Shown: one piece after another, positions 55,792-60,000 of the stretch
Position numbering within the stretch: position 1 is the first letter of the stretch
Layout of the letters: every line of letters begins with the position of its first letter
NCBI RefSeq assembly: GCF_030272615.1
Contig: NC_081410.1
Span: 189,307,619 to 189,367,618, forward strand
Length of the DNA stretch: 60,000 nucleotides
Direction: 5' to 3'
DNA from: Cryptomeria japonica
Lineage: Eukaryota > Streptophyta > Pinopsida > Cupressales > Cupressaceae
Program-made: the position numbers and the translations under genes
Notes under the pieces: model-generated
The model's database searches: none
Told to the model about the DNA's origin: nothing
The model's input: only the letters and a program-made list of their open reading frames with translations

Positions 55792-56615
55792 TGTTGATGT
55801 GTGTTTTATGCACATAACACTCAGAATAAAATACCAAAGCACTTTATTATCTCTTGAACAAAATCACCTCAGATGCTAAGGGTAAGATCAACTAAAATGA
55901 TTCCAAGGTTTCTATAGTTAGGTCTTGACGAGTGGGTAAGTTAATGGTCGATGTGAATTGCTGTTTTCACTTGGGGACTTCCACAAATGTTCGAATCATT
56001 TTCTCTTATCATGGATATGGAATGGGTGTGCCGATAACTTAGGATATGGCAATGTAGTTCTGAACTCAATACTAACAAGACTTACAAAAAAAATGGCAAA
56101 AGGGAATAGGGTTCAGGAAATCTATTCTAAGCCTAGGAATGTAGGAAATGATGAACAAATTTAGTGGAATCAAACTAGGCAAGGTCTCACCATCAAGTCA
56201 AACAAATTTTGACACGAGCTTAGTGCAATCATCTAAGACATATTTATAGATTTTCAAATTATTACCATCAAACATTGACACCACCCAAGTTGATGCATAT
56301 CAATGGATGCATAGTAATGGAAGTTAAGCTTGCATAAATTTCCAGTTGACCACGCATGACACACTTACAATCAGCAAGAGGCTAGTGGTATGGATTAAGG
56401 ATTCCACACAAATATACTCAACAATTCTTTCATTCAATCTAACAAACATGAAAGCAAATTCTAATCTAACTTGGAGGAATTGAGAACCTTGAATGCAAAA
56501 CAACACTTGAAAGACAAAATCACCATCAAGTCGAACAATGATTTATATTCAAATAGCTGCAGCATATACCAACAATTCTACAAAAACTCTCCCTTACAAA
56601 TGAGAGGCAATGAGG

Positions 56616-56623
56616 TATATATA
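56616..56623 (-). promoter_or_regulatory. LTR F late TATA box
   Basis: The - strand reads ACTATATATACC, about 825 bp before the LTR end and about 140 bp after the ORF end. Confidence 0.6.
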
Positions 56624-56758
56624 GTCTCATACAAAATGGATGGCCAAGATTAAAGTTAAATCAAGGGCCAAGATCATGCCAACAAAATCCTAGAGTTGCC
56701 CTAATTAGGGTTTACATAAAAAATGGTGCCACCAACATATGGCCCAATAGAAAGATAC

Positions 56759-59700
56759 CTAGTCATCAAATAAGGAATCTTCTAGAAGATTCCGTCCTGC
56801 ATCTCTCTCTCTCCTAGCATACTTCAAGAATCTAGCCAATATAGAATCTAACTCCATGGAAATGCTGGGTAAGGTATTCTACTGCAAATCAATCATGTCC
56901 AATGCATCCGAACAAGCATCCAAAGTGTTCTCCCAATCTAGCATGAGCTTCTGCGAACTATGAACATGAATCAATAAAGAGACCAAATCATCTATCTGAC
57001 TCTTCTTCAAAGGGTCCAACAGATTAAAATACATAAATTTCATTTTGTCTCTTAATTCTGCCAAGTGTAAATCACTGGCCTCATTGACATCAACCCCCAA
57101 TGACTCCTCAATTGAGGCAAGGATCTTCAACTGAATATCATGAATTGATCCTTCCATCTCTGCACAACTCAATTGTTCGCTCTCATAAGTTGATTTTTTC
57201 ATGGCTAATGAACAATACCAGCCATGGAAATCGTATCTATCTCCACTATGCAAAACATTCTCCCTAACCAACGTGGACTTAGGAATCTTCTTCAAAGCTC
57301 CGAGGCGTGGAATAGTCTTTCTTGAATAGGCCTGAATTCTTTCCAAACTCCCTCCAAATACTTTATGCTGAATATGAGCCTCGTTGTCCTATCAAATGCC
57401 TGGACAAACTGAGTAAGGAAATCATCCGCTCGTCTCTTTGTATTTTCAAACCATTTCTCCACCTCCGAGAGTGTATCTCTTGTTGCCTCATAATGTGAAT
57501 GTAGTCCACGATCAATTGCAATAGGGGAAATAAGGGTGGGATTCTCACGCCTTATCCTTGCAATGTACTCTCTAAGTCTGATATTCTCTTCTTTGTACTT
57601 CTTTTCTTCAATTTCTCTATCCAATCTCACACTGATTGCCCTAAGGTTATCACGAACCTCCTGAAATTCTTGCTCTCTTGTAGTACAGCCAAGGGCAACT
57701 GAAGTAATCTGGAAATCCTTGGGAGTAGCAATGTCTGCCGTCACACCTACAACAGGAACAACCACCTGCGCAATCCGCATTCCTGTCTCATCTCTAGCTG
57801 TGACAAAATCTCATCTCTCTTAGGCTTTGACTCCTTATTGCTCCTAGCTAAGTAGTCAACAATGTCATCAATAGGTTGTGCCTCTATCATTTTCTTACTT
57901 TTCTCCATACTCTTCATCAACCAATCAGGAATAGCGGCCATCTCCATACCATCATCGAGACACATCTCTTGATCAAGCTCTCTCAACGCCGAGATAACAT
58001 AATCATCATCATCATCATCATCAGGATTATTCTTGGTCAAATCACATACATTCTTTCCCAAACTAACCTCCAAAAGGATAGTAGGGGATCCCAACTGATC
58101 ATCATCCTCATTAGGTGGAGCAGATGTCGCTGTGGCATGTAAATCCTGAATATTCTCTGGTAGTATCACTGTGTTGGAACATTGCTCAGTCCCCTTGTTT
58201 TGTTTTGGCATTTCAACTTCCTTGATTGATGAGACATTGAGGGGTGGTGAAGGAATGATAGGCGAAGGAATGATAGTCTTTTGCTTCTTCTTCTTGACCT
58301 CCTCAATCTTCTTCCCCCTAGCATTGATTTCTCTTGGTGTGTTCTTCCTTCTCTTGGGAGCTTGACTTTCCTCATCCGCATGAATCTTGATATCACTGAT
58401 AGTCCTTTGATCATCTTTGGAAGAGGATTCCTCCTATTTCATTTTTTTATAAGTGAAGGTGACACCCATATCAACTAACTTGTTCATCTGAATATCCACC
58501 CATGCTCAGGGGAAACTCAAGACCTCTCTCATCAATACATTCAAATCTACTTCTTGTGGTTCTGACCAATTAGGCAATATAATCGCCTTCTTCATTTCAT
58601 TTGCATATTGTGGATGCGTATGATCCCTGTCATCTAACACTTGGTCAGGAATGAGGAAAATTCCACACTTCCTCATGAAATCCACTGACATTTTGGACCA
58701 CATTCTTCTCTTTACTGCCTGCTCGTCCATCAGGTTGGCCCAATAATCCTCTATGTCTATCTTGTGGATGAACTTCTCTCCCCTGATCCTTCCAACTTTC
58801 TTATCTGGATCAAATCTTTGTCTTCTATTGTATGTTGCAAATCGATAGAATGCAAGTTCCTCACTGGCCGTGCTGATTGCTAAGGGGGATTGGCAAACCT
58901 CCAATGTCTTCCCAATTGAAATAGGAAATGACATATGTGCTTTTCTTTTTGGATAGAATCAAACTCCAAAACCTGTCTCACCACTTCCAACAAGATCACT
59001 CTGTCAGAAGGATACCTAGGAAGCCTGTAGGGTTCGGATTGATGAATCCTAAGGCATGGGAAAGTGAGAAACTGTATATACCACGATCCATATTTCTTTA
59101 TCAGCTCTGTTGCCTCATTGGACAACCTCTTGTGGACTACATCTTGCAACATTCGCGTTATATACATTATGAATACATCATTCACTCTCTTATAATCTTC
59201 AATTCGATACATGTTCAGCTGTGGATAGCACTCATAACTCCTGAATTGTCCTTGTCCATTCTCGACTTCGCCTCTGCATATTAATCCCTTGTATGTAACA
59301 AATCATGCAAGCAGGTACACCAAATAGGAAGTCATGGCGAACGACCTGGACCGCTCCACATTCCTTAGCTGAAAGTATAGATTGTCATTTATGATTCTAG
59401 ACCAATTTATCAATGTTCCTTTTAGACAATCTTGGATGAAATAGAACATTCATCCTTCGTATATTGCACCTTGCGGCATCCCAATCACTCAGTTGAGTAG
59501 GAATACTAAATTACTATATTCCTCTTTGAAGTCTGTGCACATGAGTGTCTTGGGAGCCTTGGAATGATGAGTCCTAGACTGGATCATCCACTCCTTGTTT
59601 ACTATGGTCTTGCACGCATCCATCTTCTTCTTATATCGGTCTTCATATTCATCCTTAGTTATATCTTTCATGTCTGCTCCTCGTGGAATTCCAAACACCT

Positions 59701-59977
59701 CAACAATCGCATCCTCAGCAAGCTAGGCAATGATGGCACCCTTAGGAGTCTTGATCATTCGGGAGTGAGAATCATAACATCATGCACACTCTAGGATAAG
59801 CTCATTGCACTGTATGGATTGCGGAAATCCAACGACCTGATAAATGCCACTCTTCATAATGTTCACATAGGCTGGGGAAGGAATCTGGCTCCCAATTCCG
59901 AACATATGCTGTCGCATCTGGTTCATGTTCAGGAAATGCATGTTCGTGTCTGTAACCTCCTTCCATCTGGACGACAT
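56759..59977 (-). pseudogene. Broken copy of the LTR-borne large ORF (LTR F)
   Basis: It starts MSSRWKEVTDTNMHFLNMNQ at 59977 on the - strand and follows the B protein throughout: IQCNELILECA, IVNKEWMIQSR, TDFKEEYSNLVFLLN, KYGSWYIQFLTFPCLRIH, DFMRKCGIFLIPDQVLDD, an acidic linker with a run of aspartates from a CAT repeat (about 58003-58023), IPDWLMKSMEKSKK, a coiled-coil stretch and a C-terminus LPSISMELDSILARFLKYAR. Stops (for example after ILECA and at 56879) and frameshifts break it. It differs from both A and B, so the three copies are not recent duplicates. A palindrome, GGATTCTAGATAGAATCC (59981-59998), lies just before the start. Confidence 0.82.
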
Positions 59978-60000
59978 TTTGGATTCTAGATAGAATCCAG

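Larger units (their letters stand above)
55792..60000 (-). mobile_element. Giant LTR F, truncated by the window edge
   Basis: On the - strand it ends ACACATCAACA (55792), with the family 3' end (GTATTTTATTCTGAGTGT), the U5 motif (56223-56234), TATATATA (56616-56623) followed by CTCATTTGTAAGGG, and a decayed large ORF (56759-59977). The upstream hairpin array and the 5' end lie outside the window. It is inserted in D2 or abuts it; the second target duplication cannot be checked. Confidence 0.82.

Overview
The window looks like nuclear DNA of a seed plant with a very large, transposon-packed genome. A gymnosperm, probably a conifer, is my inference from the 13-kb intron, the many nested and decayed retroelements and the low gene density; no marker sequence proves it. 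Only one ordinary host gene is visible, on the + strand: an exon at 13907-14151 and the next at 27134-27241, separated by a 12,982-bp intron full of transposons. Its other exons were not found.

The dominant feature is one family of very long solitary LTRs, labelled here A (3708-9382, +), D (29440-32830, +), E (34175-38307, -), C (42167-46608, +), B (46997-54732, +), F (55792 to beyond the window, -) and D2 (split host copy, 46609-46996 plus 54733-55791). They start TGTTG and end CAACA. B and E have perfect 5-bp target duplications (ATGCC, CCTAT), D has a near-perfect one, and none contains a second LTR. A-F share a late TATA box, a U5 block with AGAAGATYGCAC and, before the TATA box, an array of short hairpins. 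In A, B and F the U3 part also carries a gene for a protein of about 1,070 residues of no family I recognise. It is intact only in B (50454-53675). In A and B it has its own upstream TATA box and a leader intron. The hairpin arrays of B and E are homologous and show compensatory changes in their stems.

Region by region: 1-3707 holds a solo LTR of a second family (TGTAATGTCCCC ends) and unassigned DNA. 3708-13050 holds LTR A and a decayed Ty3/gypsy chromovirus with its 3' LTR. 13051-27241 holds the host-gene exons and their giant intron, with a PPR-like remnant, a hairpin-rich tract, a decayed hAT transposase gene, a second-family LTR with its PBS, a complete 334-bp TRIM whose LTRs each carry a tRNA-like sequence, and a second hAT remnant. 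27242-34174 holds a Harbinger-like MITE and a second-family LTR (G) interrupted by LTR D. 34175-38960 is LTR E, inserted into a LINE RNase H domain and itself hit by a hAT element. 42167-60000 is LTR C (with a hAT inside), D2, B (inside D2) and F.

The order of several insertions can be read: LINE then E then hAT; G then D; D2 then B; second-family LTR then TRIM; C then hAT. Family assignments rest on reading the sequence and recalled motifs; no database search was run.
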